From positions 30,161 to 94,160 of the forward strand of contig VXSB01000035.1 of assembly GCA_009838175.1 (NCBI GenBank): a stretch of DNA of 64,000 nt, read 5' to 3'. This document shows, piece by piece, positions 8,472 to 17,346 of this stretch. A program made the translations under genes and the position numbers. The notes below the pieces were generated by a model. The model saw only the letters and a program-made list of their open reading frames with translations. It had not been told where the DNA came from and did no database searches. This DNA is from Chloroflexota bacterium (GTDB lineage: Bacteria; Chloroflexota; Dehalococcoidia; Lucifugimonadales; Lucifugimonadaceae). Within the stretch, counting starts at the first letter, position 1; the number at the start of each line of letters is the position of its first letter.

Positions 8472-9626
8472 ATGGCAACGAACGGCCATAACGGAAATGG
8501 CAGAGCCAAGAATCTGGTTGTCATCCAGCTCTCTGGCGGCAACGACTACCTAAACACAGTCGTGCCTTACCAGGACGGTCTCTATTACGACTATCGTCCG
8601 ACCATGGGTCTGAGTGGCGACAAAGTGATTCCAGTAGATGACCGGGTCGCATTCAACTCCCACATGGGCCCGTTCAAAGACCTCTACGATGAGGGCAAGT
8701 TGGCGGTTCTGATGGGCATCGGATACCCCGAGCCGAACAGGTCGCACTTCCGCTCGATGGACATCTGGCACACCGCGGAGCCTGCGGTAGCCTCGTCCAA
8801 GGGTTGGCTCGGAAAGACGACCAAAGCTATCGATCCAGAGGGCAAGAACGCCGTGACAGCCGTAAACTTTGGCCGCGGCTTGCCGAGAGCCCTGGCATAC
8901 CCGGATGTTTCCGTAGCATCGGTCGGAGCACTCGAGTCCTACGGCTTGTATACGGGTCTGGCAGGAGCTTCAAACCGCGACGCGTTGCTTGACACGGTCA
9001 GCCGCATCTACCAACCCATGTCGGACGACGGCCTTCCATCGTTGCGCCTGCTCCAGACCGGGCGGGGGATGTTAGACGGCGCTGACACTCTACGGTCAGC
9101 ACCCGAAAAGTATTCGTCGACCGTCGAGTACAACGCCGAGAACCCGATTGCTCAGGCCTTAAAGGGCGTCGCGCAGGTGATGTCGGCGGACCTCGGAACT
9201 CGCATCTTCTACACCCAACACGGCAGCTTCGACACGCACACCAATGAATTGGTGAACCACGCGAAGTTGTGGGACGAGGTGTCGGAGGCGATTGAGTGCT
9301 TCTGGGCGGATCTGAACGAGCTTGGCCAGGCGGATGACACGGTGATCTGGATGTTCTCTGAGTTTGGCAGGCGAATCGAGGACAACGGTGCAGGCACCGA
9401 CCACGGTTCCGGTGGCGTCGCGTTCATGATCGGCAACCCGGTCAACGGTGGACTGTACGGCGACTATCCGAGCCTCAAGCCAGCCGATCAATTGGAAGGC
9501 GATGTCCACTACAACACGGATTACCGAGATGTCTACGCGACCATCCTCGATGACTTCATGCACGTCGACTCTGAGTGGGTTTTGAACGACAAGTTCAACG
9601 GAAAATCGGAGTTGGTCGCGAACTGA
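8472..9626 (+). CDS. DUF1501 family protein (alkaline phosphatase/sulfatase-like fold)
   Basis: 384 residues with AGGAGA ahead of the ATG. KNLVVIQLSGGNDYLNTVVP, NRSHFRSMDIWHTA, STQ-type HGSFDTHTNE and SEFGRRIEDNGAGTDHG are the DUF1501 markers. The family is distantly related to the alkaline phosphatase/sulfatase fold, but substrates are unknown. The Tat signal seen in many family members is absent (MATNGHNGNGRAKNLV). It sits between DUF1800 and an NHL protein with 28-39 base gaps, so the three likely work as one unit. Confidence 0.9.
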   Translation: MATNGHNGNGRAKNLVVIQLSGGNDYLNTVVPYQDGLYYDYRPTMGLSGDKVIPVDDRVAFNSHMGPFKDLYDEGKLAVLMGIGYPEPNRSHFRSMDIWHTAEPAVASSKGWLGKTTKAIDPEGKNAVTAVNFGRGLPRALAYPDVSVASVGALESYGLYTGLAGASNRDALLDTVSRIYQPMSDDGLPSLRLLQTGRGMLDGADTLRSAPEKYSSTVEYNAENPIAQALKGVAQVMSADLGTRIFYTQHGSFDTHTNELVNHAKLWDEVSEAIECFWADLNELGQADDTVIWMFSEFGRRIEDNGAGTDHGSGGVAFMIGNPVNGGLYGDYPSLKPADQLEGDVHYNTDYRDVYATILDDFMHVDSEWVLNDKFNGKSELVAN

Positions 9627-9654
9627 CGGCGCTCCACAGTACGGAAACAACAAG

Positions 9655-10623
9655 ATGAGCGACTACTCGTATAGCCACACTCTGGGGATCGCCTCGTTCG
9701 AAGGTCGAGGCTTCATGAACCCTGTGGACGTCCGTTTTTCGAAGGACGGCTACCTTTACGTTTTGAGCCGGTCCAACGCCGGCAACCGCAACGTAAGGGT
9801 GAGCGCGGTAACCCTAGACTCGGAGTTCATGTTCGAATTCGCCAACTGGGGAACTGATCCAGGGCTGTCGACTCAACCGACCGCTATCGTCGTCGGTGAG
9901 GACGAACGCGTCTATCTAACCGATGAATTCACGCAACTTCTGTCCGTGTTCGAAAAGGACGGCACCTTTGTGCAGCGTTGGGGCGAGACTGGCTCCGCGG
10001 AAGGACAGTGGAACCGACCGTCGGGTTTGGCCTTCGATTCCGAAGGCTATCTGCACGTCGTAGACCACCTCAATGCCCGCGTGCAGAAGTACACGGTGGA
10101 CGGGGAGTACATCTCTTCGTTCGGCACTTTTGGTACCGGACCGGGTGAATTTAACTACCCGTGGGGCATCTCGATCGATGCCGAAGATTGCATCTGGATC
10201 GTCGATTGGCGCAACGACCGAGTCCAGCGTTTCACGCCGGACGGCGAGTTCATATTCGCCTTCGGGTCGAGCGGTACCAGTGACGGCGAGTTTGACCGAC
10301 CCTCCAGCCTCCACGTCAGCGGCGACGGTACGGTGTACGTGTCCGACTGGCGCAACGATCGCGTTCAGGTGTTCGATATGGATGGAAGGCATCGCGAAAC
10401 CCTTATAGGTCACGCCACGTTGTCCCAGTGGTGCCAAGAATTTCTGGACGTAAACCCCGAGCAGGCAGGATGGCGTGCCAATTCCGGCATGGCCGAGCAA
10501 GAGAAGCTGTTCTGGCGGCCAGCGGGCATCGACACGAACGCCGATGGGCTAGTCTGCATCGCCGATAGCTGTCGTCACCGAGTTCAGATCTACAGTCGCG
10601 TCAGGGAACCTGCCCTGGTCTGA
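9655..10623 (+). CDS. NHL-repeat beta-propeller protein
   Basis: 322 residues built from about six NHL blades. Repeats read like GQWNRPSGLAFDSEGYLHVVD, GEFNYPWGISIDAEDCIWIVD and GEFDRPSSLHVSGDGTVYVSD, each followed by N(A/D)RVQ-F. NHL propellers are binding platforms; some are lyases or hydrolases, and no such active site is visible. No signal peptide is seen. Third gene of the DUF1800-DUF1501 run. A decayed copy of its last codons lies at 11692-11781. Confidence 0.9.
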   Translation: MSDYSYSHTLGIASFEGRGFMNPVDVRFSKDGYLYVLSRSNAGNRNVRVSAVTLDSEFMFEFANWGTDPGLSTQPTAIVVGEDERVYLTDEFTQLLSVFEKDGTFVQRWGETGSAEGQWNRPSGLAFDSEGYLHVVDHLNARVQKYTVDGEYISSFGTFGTGPGEFNYPWGISIDAEDCIWIVDWRNDRVQRFTPDGEFIFAFGSSGTSDGEFDRPSSLHVSGDGTVYVSDWRNDRVQVFDMDGRHRETLIGHATLSQWCQEFLDVNPEQAGWRANSGMAEQEKLFWRPAGIDTNADGLVCIADSCRHRVQIYSRVREPALV

Positions 10624-10762
10624 ACTGCTCTTGATTGGCATGACTGGTTCAGGCGGCGACCCAAGCGTTGGACCAGCTCGAATTTCAACGGATCCGCGTG
10701 AGCTGCGCTCTCACCCCGGCCAAGCCGATCAACGACGGCTGCAGAATTAGGGAGGTATCGTT

Positions 10763-11620
10763 GTGACTAGATATACCGAGCTTTCCCACCAACTGGGCGT
10801 CACGCCCTCTGCCGGGTTGGAGACGCTTCGCCGCTTCGGCCTTAATACTGAGGCGTCGATGTCCGACGACATCAACAGCATGGGCGATTTTTCCGACATT
10901 CTCGTTAGCGCCCACGCGCCGGCCGTGATTGGCGACTTGCGCCTCAACATCGCCTCGACCGATGCCGACTTCCGGGCGACATCGATCCAATTCATTAACG
11001 ACTACATACGCCTAGCTGCCCAGTACCCCAACGTGAGGCAGATCAATTTGCACTTCGCTCCGAAGCGTTGGCACGACGACGCGCAAACCGTGGGGCGAGA
11101 CGGGAAGTATGACCTGTTCATCCACAGCGTCCGCGAAATCGCCGCCTTCTGCGAGCGGAACGACCTCGAACTCGTCCTCGAAAACAATAACTCCTACTGG
11201 ACTGACGACATCAAGGACGCTCCTCACGAAGAGGTCGACTGGTCGCAGCGCAACGAAAATTTCGGCATGGCGCCGGAGGATTGGCATCAGGCCGCCATCG
11301 ATGTCGATCGCCATAACGTGGCTCTCTGTCTCGACTCGAGCCACGTCGTGACCTACGCTCATCGCTTCCCGGAGGACCAAAGGGAGGAGCGCGTGCTCGC
11401 ATTCCTTTCTCGCCCCGACCTCATCCGCCACGTCCACTGGAACGACAACTACCTATACGACTACCGCGGCCGCAAGGACTCCCACGCCGCACTCGACCAC
11501 GGCACTCTACCTACAGAGATGCACCGCCGCATCAAGTACCTCGACGCGACTCTGCTCATGGAGCATTTCCACGGCGTCGACATCCTTGAAGGCGAGCTCG
11601 CATTCATCGACAGCCTCTAG
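10763..11620 (+). CDS. Sugar-phosphate isomerase/epimerase-type TIM barrel (AP endonuclease 2 family)
   Basis: 285 residues from GTG 10763, preceded by GGGAGG. The pattern INLHFAPKRW, LELVLENNNSYW, ALCLDSSHV, IRHVHWNDN and LLMEHFHG gives the H/E/D/H metal-ligand series of xylose-isomerase-like barrels (IolE/IolI and endonuclease IV relatives). A divalent-metal isomerase or epimerase acting on a sugar or sugar acid is likely; the substrate is not evident. It follows the NHL gene by 139 bases, so co-transcription is possible but not shown. Confidence 0.8.
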   Translation: MTRYTELSHQLGVTPSAGLETLRRFGLNTEASMSDDINSMGDFSDILVSAHAPAVIGDLRLNIASTDADFRATSIQFINDYIRLAAQYPNVRQINLHFAPKRWHDDAQTVGRDGKYDLFIHSVREIAAFCERNDLELVLENNNSYWTDDIKDAPHEEVDWSQRNENFGMAPEDWHQAAIDVDRHNVALCLDSSHVVTYAHRFPEDQREERVLAFLSRPDLIRHVHWNDNYLYDYRGRKDSHAALDHGTLPTEMHRRIKYLDATLLMEHFHGVDILEGELAFIDSL

Positions 11621-11691
11621 CGTCCGGTGCCGGGGATCGGGTTGGAACCCCCTGCGTAGCTGGGATAAAGGGGTTAAGAACGACCGCATCA

Positions 11692-11781
11692 GGAGTGGTC
11701 CGCATAGCCGACAGCTGTCGGCACCGGACTCAGATCTACGGTCGCGCCAGGGAACATGCGCTATTCTGGACCGCTCTATAA
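11692..11781 (+). pseudogene. Remnant of an NHL-repeat gene 3' end
   Basis: The frame GVVRIADSCRHRTQIYGRAREHAL closely copies the end of the intact NHL protein (GLVCIADSCRHRVQIYSRVREPAL), also at DNA level. No start or earlier blades exist upstream. It lies tail-to-tail with the SDR at 11789. It appears to be the leftover of a second NHL gene lost by deletion or of a local duplication. Confidence 0.7.
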
Positions 11782-11788
11782 AGACGCT

Positions 11789-12589
11789 CTAAGCTCGAGA
11801 CCGCGCCAACACCGCCTGCCCAAATGGGGTGTCGGCCAATCGCCATTGTCCGGAGAGTTTGCCTCCGTCGATGATGAGTTCGGTCCCGGTCATGTAGCTC
11901 GATTCGTCGGAAGCTAGGAAGAGGATGCCGTAGCCGATCTCATCCGGGGTGCCCATTCGGCCCATGGGCCTGTCGGATGCTTCGGAATCGCCTATCTGCT
12001 GAGTGCCGGCGTGGAGCATCTGGGTGTCGATGGCGCCGGGGTGGACGGAGTTGCACCTGATGCCGTCCCGGGCGTACTGTATCGCCGTGCATTTGGCCAG
12101 CAGGTGGACCGCGGCTTTGGAGGCGTTGTACGCGGCGGACCAAGCTTGTCCCACTAGTCCGGCGCCAGAAGATATGTTGATGATCGACCCGCCACCAGCG
12201 CGCCTCATGTGCGGAATAACCTCCCTCGTGCCGAGGAATGTGCCCTTGCCGTTGACCGCCATCACGTGGTCCCAGTCTTCGACTGTCGTCTCTTCCACCT
12301 TGGCGTAGTGCGCCGCCGCGGCGCAATTGACCAAGACGTTGATTTTGCCGTATCGGGCGACGACTTCGCTCGCAGCTTCGGCCCAGTCGCGCTCGCTTAC
12401 GATGTCGAGCCTTTGGAAGAAGGCATCCCCGCCGGACTCGTTGATATCGGCCGCGACTTGTCGCCCCTTTTCTTCGTCGATGTCGACGATACAGACCTTC
12501 GCACCTTCGCCCGCGAATAGCCTAGCCGAAGCGGCGCCGATCCCGCTCGCGCTGCCGGTAATTATGGCGACTTTGCCTTCGAGTCTCAT
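11789..12589 (-). CDS. Short-chain dehydrogenase/reductase
   Basis: 266 residues using the ATG at 12589 (MRLEGKVAIITG); the track start 13 codons earlier adds a non-family leader. Cofactor loop TGSASGIG at 11-18, CIVDID acidic residue favouring NAD(H), NCAAAA at 88-93, catalytic S140/S141, Y154 and K158 (YNASK). C-terminus SYMTGTELIIDGGKL is typical. A classical SDR; the substrate is unknown. A frameshifted relative of its C-terminus is at 3194-3302. Confidence 0.9.
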   Translation of the reverse strand: MRLEGKVAIITGSASGIGAASARLFAGEGAKVCIVDIDEEKGRQVAADINESGGDAFFQRLDIVSERDWAEAASEVVARYGKINVLVNCAAAAHYAKVEETTVEDWDHVMAVNGKGTFLGTREVIPHMRRAGGGSIINISSGAGLVGQAWSAAYNASKAAVHLLAKCTAIQYARDGIRCNSVHPGAIDTQMLHAGTQQIGDSEASDRPMGRMGTPDEIGYGILFLASDESSYMTGTELIIDGGKLSGQWRLADTPFGQAVLARSRA

Positions 12590-12693
12590 GGTCCGAATCC
12601 GTCCTTCCTCTGCGTTCCGCTTACGCACAGTAGTCTATCGGCAACGAGCATCCCCTGCGTCCTCGCTTCGCGAAGGGGAGGAGAGATGGTGGC

Positions 12694-12714
12694 TACAATA
12701 CCTAGGTGTAGGTA
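12694..12714 (+). promoter_or_regulatory. Candidate -10 with overlapping operator-like palindrome
   Basis: TACAAT (12694-12699) is followed by the palindrome TACCTA-GGTG-TAGGTA (12699-12714), 36 bases before the DUF1801 start. A repressor bound here would cover the promoter. No convincing -35 is visible, so this is tentative. Confidence 0.3.
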
Positions 12715-12749
12715 ATTGAGAGAAAGCGAAGTGTAAATCGGAGCCAAAA

Positions 12750-13220
12750 ATGGCTGGTAAGACATCTGAAAAGTCGATGAGTTTCGAGGAGCGAGTAGCC
12801 GCGGCAAAGGCAGCAGGAAAGCCCCTGTTGCTAAGCGGTGGCAATCCGCAGATCGCGAAGGGTGATGGCGATGCACCGGTGCAGGCGTATATTGCGGCGA
12901 TGCCGGAGTGGAAGCAGGGGATCGGGCGTTGGATCGATGATCTGATCGTGCGGGAGGTGCCGCATGTGAAGAAGGCGGTGCGATGGAACTCGCCATTCTA
13001 CGGAGTGGAGGGTAAGGGCTGGTTTGCAAGTATGCATGTTTTCACGCGGCATGTGAAGGTGACGTTTATGAACGGAGGTTCGTTGGACCCTATGCCGCCT
13101 TTGGTGGGCAAGAGCCCGGAAGAGCGGTGGGTGAACGTTCCGGAGGACGGCTGGGATGAGGAGCAGATGGCGGAGTGGGTACGGCAGTCGGCAACATTGC
13201 CGGGCTGGGATGGGTTTTGA
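12750..13220 (+). CDS. DUF1801 family protein
   Basis: 156 residues with GGAGCC before the ATG. YIAAMPEWKQGIGRWIDDLIVREVPHVKKAVRWNSPFYG is the DUF1801 motif, a small fold shared with YdhG/YjbR-like proteins. Function in the family is not known. The first 40 residues (rich in A, K and G) precede the domain. It lies 60 bases ahead of a VOC pseudogene in the same direction. Confidence 0.85.
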   Translation: MAGKTSEKSMSFEERVAAAKAAGKPLLLSGGNPQIAKGDGDAPVQAYIAAMPEWKQGIGRWIDDLIVREVPHVKKAVRWNSPFYGVEGKGWFASMHVFTRHVKVTFMNGGSLDPMPPLVGKSPEERWVNVPEDGWDEEQMAEWVRQSATLPGWDGF

Positions 13221-13280
13221 GGGGGATAGCGATCGTCAATGTGTATGCTCACCGTAATCCGTTTGTAAAGGAGGGTTGCA

Positions 13281-13658
13281 ATGGCTTTGCAGTTGGATCA
13301 CACGATTGTTCCGGCTTACGACAAAGTGAAGTCGGCAAAGTTGATCGCCCGGTTGTTCGGGCTGGAATACAACGGTACGTGGGGGCATTTCGCACCGGTC
13401 AAAGTGAACGACATCCTGACGCTCGATTTCGACGATTCGGACGCCCCGCGGTCTAACCACTAAGCGTTTTTAGCTTCGGATGAGGAGTTCGATGCGGTGT
13501 TGCAACGCGTCAAGGACGAAGGTATGTCGTTTGGGAGCGGGCCGCGGTCACGCGCGGATGGCAAGATCAACTACTTGCACAATGGTCGAGGGTTTTATTT
13601 CGAGTGCGAGAATGGTCACGTTTGGGAGGTCATTACGCACACGTACGTGACGGATTGA
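13281..13658 (+). pseudogene. VOC (glyoxalase-fold) gene interrupted by an in-frame TAA
   Basis: The reading starts well: AAAGGAGGG ribosome site, ATG 13281, LDHTIVPAYDKVKSAKLIARLFGLEYNGTWGHFAPVKVND. Codon 61 (13461-13463) is TAA. The same frame then continues AFLASDEEFDAVLQRVKDEGMSFGSGPRSRADGKINYL...GFYFECENGHVWEVITHTYVTD to TGA at 13656. Joined, this is a normal 125-codon VOC protein in which the stop replaces a position that would suit tyrosine. No other lesion is seen, so the mutation is recent or is a sequence error. Confidence 0.85.
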
Positions 13659-13668
13659 GGATTTTGAT

Positions 13669-13774
13669 TCCCGCCTACACGGGAACGACGGGAAGAGCCG
13701 CTGAATGACGGGGTGTTGCGTGTCGTGCATACCCCTGCTCACTTCGCTCGCGCCCCCTTTCGTGATGAAAGGGG
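13669..13774. repeat. Intergenic repeat cluster
   Basis: GATTCCCGCCTACACGGGAACGACGGG lies next to CATACCCCTGCTCACTTCGCTCGCGCCCCCTTTCGTGATGAAAGGGG (13728-13774). The second part reappears, reversed, at 63619-63674. Both can fold into hairpins. They look like dispersed non-coding palindromic repeats between the broken VOC gene and the MMPL gene. Confidence 0.55.
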
Positions 13775-13893
13775 AAGGGTGATGCCGCGTGTATTTAATA
13801 TCGGACAGATTCGACGGTGGATTAAGTCCATAATTGGATAGGTGGGATTCGATAACTGAGTTTGACGGGGTTTCACGAGATGGAGTGTGAGAT

Positions 13894-16356
13894 TTGAACA
13901 ATATGCTGGCCGGCTTCAGTTGGCTGGTCACGGTTCGGCCGTGGTTGACGCTGCTGGCATTGGTCTTGGTCACGTTCGTCCTTGGGTTTGGGACGAGTTT
14001 GCGAGCTCCTCCGCAGGAGACCGCCGAGGCACTCCCTAAGGGGAGCTCAATCACCAAGGCGCTTACGGCGATCGAAGAGAGCTTCGGGGATTCGGAGGTG
14101 AGAGTGGTTACGCTCCTCTTCCGCGGAGATGCGCTGACACCGGATGGGCTTTCGCAGATGTCGGCGCTTCTGGGTCAGATCGCAAGCGACCGCCAAGTTT
14201 CCGGTCTGCTTTCGCCGGTGGATCCGATCTTCGGTCCGTCGATGCTCGTGCAAGCCATGTTGCAGGTGCCCAACTTCGATTCGGTTTCGCAAGCACAGAT
14301 CGATGGTGTCCTAGGTGCGCCTCAAATCAGCGCGTTGCTGGATGCGACGACAGGGGTCGACGAGGACGGGACAAAGGTCGCCATCGCAAGTGTTCAGCTA
14401 CAAAACACAGGCGATGACGCCGTAAAGGACATTGAGCGTCGAATCAACGACCTCGCAATTGCTAGCGAAGGACCGTTAGCGGTGAGCAGTATGTCGTTTG
14501 CGGTTATCGAGGACGAATACATTGAGGGCACGGAGACCGGAGTGGCGCCTTTGATAGGACTGGCGCTGCTCTTGATCGCGTTGCTGATCCTGTTATTCAT
14601 GCGCACGATCTCAGATCTGGTGTTGACGCTCGTGGGGTTGTTCGTCTCGATTATCTGGATTACAGGCGCGGAGGGTTGGTTGGGTCCGAACGGTTTGGGA
14701 ATTGTTGCTGCACCGAATCCACTGTCGTCGATGGTGCCGATCATCATCATTGGTCTCACGGTCGACTATGCGATCCAAGCGGTCTCGCATTACCGCGAAC
14801 AGCGACTTGCGGGTGAACCGGTAGAGGTGGCGGTCAGGGTGGGGTTGCGAAACGTTACTTTGCCGCTTGTGCTCGCAGCCGTGACGACGATAGTCAGTCT
14901 GCTGGCGGGACTTTTCTCGCCTATCGATATGGTCGGCGATTTCGGCGTTGTCGGCGGTTTCGGCGTGGGTTTGGCTCTGATCGTGATGTTGACGCTGCTA
15001 CCCGCAGGACGGACTATCTTGGATCGTCGGCGCGAGGCGCGTGGGAAGCTCAAGCCGCCTCGGCCCATCGCTACGGCGCTACCTGGAGTGGAGCGTTTGG
15101 CGGCGTGGTTAGGCAGGAGCCTTACGCGGAGACCGGCACCTTACATAATCGTGGTTGTCGCCGTCACGGTCGGTTTGGGATACGCGGCCACTGGACTCGA
15201 TTCGGAGTACAGCATCCGTGATCTGTTGCCTCGCGGTGGGACCGTGCTGACGGATTTGAATACGCTGGACACGGCTGTCGGCGGTTCGACGGAGATGGCG
15301 AGTGTGATCGTACAAGCTGAGGCTACCCAGACCCGGACTTTGCTGAACGTTCGGGAGTTCGAGGAGGCGTTCGACAATCCATCGCGTCGCCCAAGCGCGG
15401 CGGCTGGGCCAGTATTGGCTTCATACGAACTGCTTATCCGCGACTGGACTACAGACAGTGGCGAGCCTGGAGACAAGTACGATGCGGAGATCGCAAGTCG
15501 CTTCCAAGAAGCATCTGCCGGTATCGAAATCGATCCGGTTGAAATGCAGGCAATCCTCGACGCGATTGAGGCTCAGGACCCCGCTCTGTCTCGGGTTTTG
15601 GTCAATAACCCCAATGGAATCGACGCGATCCTCTTGCAATTCCCGGCGTACACCGGCAATCCTGCGGCGACAAAACTCCTACAGGATGATATCGAGGCGC
15701 GATGGTTCGGGGAGGACGACACGATTACGGTTACTTCAGAGGCCGTGATCTCGTTCGCAGTTACCGATGCGATCCGAGACACACAGACGGAATCGATCGG
15801 AGCCACCGTCGCGGTGGCGTTGGGTGTGCTGGGCATATTTTTCTGGGTGACTGTCAGGCAGCCCGCATTGGCACTGATTGCAGTAGGGCCGACGGTGTTG
15901 GTGATGATTTCAGTGCTGGGGACGATGGCGCTGCTGGGGATCCCCTATACGCTAGTCACCTCGATCATCACGGCATTGTCGATCGGCATCGGCGTCGACT
16001 ACACGATCCACGTGATCCATCGCTACCGGGAAGAATACGCGCACGTACGTGATCCACAGACGGCAGCAGTCAGGACGCTCGCGACTACAGGTTCGGCCTT
16101 ACTCGGTTCTGCGCTCACTACGGCGCTGGGCATTGGCGTGTTGATCGCCTCGCCAATGCTGGCAATGCAGCAGTTCGGAATCACGGCGGCAATCACTATC
16201 GCCTATTCGCTGATCGTTTCGATCTTGGTCGTGCCACCCGCCATGACGGTTTGGGGAGCGTACCAGAACATGCGGTTGCGCTCGATGGTGCGACTATGGG
16301 AAGAGGAGCTCGATCTGGAGATCGAGGCGGTTTACCGTCGCCACGAAGAGGACTGA
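13894..16356 (+). CDS. MMPL/RND-superfamily membrane exporter
   Basis: 820 residues from TTG 13894 (ATG 13903 is an alternative). Layout is one N-terminal membrane helix, a large extracytoplasmic loop (35-210), five or six helices (215-375), a single helix near 415, a second loop, and a last helix bundle (645-800). The proton-relay motif occurs in both halves: GLTVDYAIQAVSHYREQ and GIGVDYTIHVIHRYREE. This is the symmetric plan of MMPL/hydrophobe exporters driven by proton flow. The cargo is unknown; lipids or hydrophobic compounds are usual in the family. Confidence 0.85.
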   Translation: MNNMLAGFSWLVTVRPWLTLLALVLVTFVLGFGTSLRAPPQETAEALPKGSSITKALTAIEESFGDSEVRVVTLLFRGDALTPDGLSQMSALLGQIASDRQVSGLLSPVDPIFGPSMLVQAMLQVPNFDSVSQAQIDGVLGAPQISALLDATTGVDEDGTKVAIASVQLQNTGDDAVKDIERRINDLAIASEGPLAVSSMSFAVIEDEYIEGTETGVAPLIGLALLLIALLILLFMRTISDLVLTLVGLFVSIIWITGAEGWLGPNGLGIVAAPNPLSSMVPIIIIGLTVDYAIQAVSHYREQRLAGEPVEVAVRVGLRNVTLPLVLAAVTTIVSLLAGLFSPIDMVGDFGVVGGFGVGLALIVMLTLLPAGRTILDRRREARGKLKPPRPIATALPGVERLAAWLGRSLTRRPAPYIIVVVAVTVGLGYAATGLDSEYSIRDLLPRGGTVLTDLNTLDTAVGGSTEMASVIVQAEATQTRTLLNVREFEEAFDNPSRRPSAAAGPVLASYELLIRDWTTDSGEPGDKYDAEIASRFQEASAGIEIDPVEMQAILDAIEAQDPALSRVLVNNPNGIDAILLQFPAYTGNPAATKLLQDDIEARWFGEDDTITVTSEAVISFAVTDAIRDTQTESIGATVAVALGVLGIFFWVTVRQPALALIAVGPTVLVMISVLGTMALLGIPYTLVTSIITALSIGIGVDYTIHVIHRYREEYAHVRDPQTAAVRTLATTGSALLGSALTTALGIGVLIASPMLAMQQFGITAAITIAYSLIVSILVVPPAMTVWGAYQNMRLRSMVRLWEEELDLEIEAVYRRHEED

Positions 16357-16365
16357 TCGTCGGCG

Positions 16366-16392
16366 AGGCGACGGATGGTTTATCCGTCGCCT
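16366..16392 (+). terminator. Hairpin between convergent genes
   Basis: AGGCGACGGAT-GGTTT-ATCCGTCGCCT is a perfect 11-pair stem ten bases after the MMPL stop, followed by GACGGTTTTG. It lies between two convergent genes. The T-run is short, so termination is likely but not textbook. Confidence 0.5.
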
Positions 16393-16409
16393 GACGGTTT
16401 TGATGGTGT

Positions 16410-17141
16410 TTAGCTAGAGGCGGCCTCTTCTGATAGGCCCTCGCTGCCTCGGTACATGCCGAGACCGACAATAAAGAGGCAGATGGATCCGATGAACAGC
16501 AAGATGTTAAAGATCATCAAGTAGACAACGGGTTCGTCGCCGGGCACGAACATCGCGGCGAGATAGGTGATCAACCCTGCCGCGCCCGACACCAGAAGAA
16601 CATTCGCCCCGATCTTGAACGCGTTCATCGTTTGGATCAGTTTGCCGACCCCGTAGCCAACCAGCATTGTGGCGAACGGGTATATCGTGATAAACGCCAA
16701 GAAGACGGCCGTCAACGTGGTGTGTATGACGAGCGCGGTTTCCTCCAACAAAATCTGATCTTCGGATCCGGCTGCGGCGTTGCTTGCGCGTTGAATTAGG
16801 TGCGTGACAAAGTGACGCATGCCCAAGCCGATGATGTTGATGCTCCACTCGATGATGGAGATGATGATCCCGAACTTGAGAAGAGTACCGCTCAGCCCTC
16901 CCAAACGCGTTGCCAGAGGGAAGAGCCCGTAAGCACCGAACGATATCAGCAGCATCGCAAGAATTGACAGGAATACCATCGCGTGCGCTAATGTCGGCGC
17001 ATCTGCGATCACTTCCAGCGCCGCAGGAAAGTCGGTCTGATCCACGCCGTTTACAAGCGTGTTCCCGGGGTACAACAAGGAAGCTACGATCGAAAGCAGT
17101 ATGCCAACCATCATTGCGATTCCGGCGTATTTGGTGGTCAC
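16410..17141 (-). CDS. Six-helix membrane protein, family not recognised
   Basis: 243 residues from a GTG preceded by a strong AGGAGGA. Six hydrophobic segments alternate with short loops (for example IAMMVGILLSIVASLLY, AMVFLSILAMLLISFGAYGLF, VVYLMIFNILLFIGSICLFIVGLGMY). Between helices 3 and 4 is a loop with RHFVTHLIQRASNAAAGSEDQILLEETA. No catalytic motif is seen. The plan resembles DUF4386-like integral proteins but I cannot assign it. It is convergent with the MMPL exporter. Confidence 0.7.
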   Translation of the reverse strand: MTTKYAGIAMMVGILLSIVASLLYPGNTLVNGVDQTDFPAALEVIADAPTLAHAMVFLSILAMLLISFGAYGLFPLATRLGGLSGTLLKFGIIISIIEWSINIIGLGMRHFVTHLIQRASNAAAGSEDQILLEETALVIHTTLTAVFLAFITIYPFATMLVGYGVGKLIQTMNAFKIGANVLLVSGAAGLITYLAAMFVPGDEPVVYLMIFNILLFIGSICLFIVGLGMYRGSEGLSEEAASS

Positions 17142-17238
17142 GAAATCCTCCTATCTATCTTCCATGCACATACAGCACAGCTTGAACGTTTCATTCAGTG
17201 CGCCATTTGATACGGGAAGTTTAGCATTAGTGCCACAC

Positions 17239-17290
17239 ATTTGACATTTGAATGATTATTAAGCGCAGCATTTAGGGGCAAATGTCAAAT
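17239..17290. promoter_or_regulatory. Dyad ATTTGACATTTG / CAAATGTCAAAT
   Basis: Two exactly complementary 12-base arms (17239-17250 and 17279-17290) are separated by 28 bases, about 100 bases upstream of the membrane-protein GTG. They may be paired operator half-sites or a loop in its 5' leader. No regulator is evident. Confidence 0.3.
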
Positions 17291-17346
17291 CGACTAAATG
17301 TCGCAGCCAAGCGGATTCGATCTAATGGCGTTGTTCGGATGACGCA

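Noticed and set aside
13461-13463. Programmed stop read-through in the VOC gene
   Set aside because: TAA is the least leaky stop and no read-through signal is visible; mutation or error is simpler.
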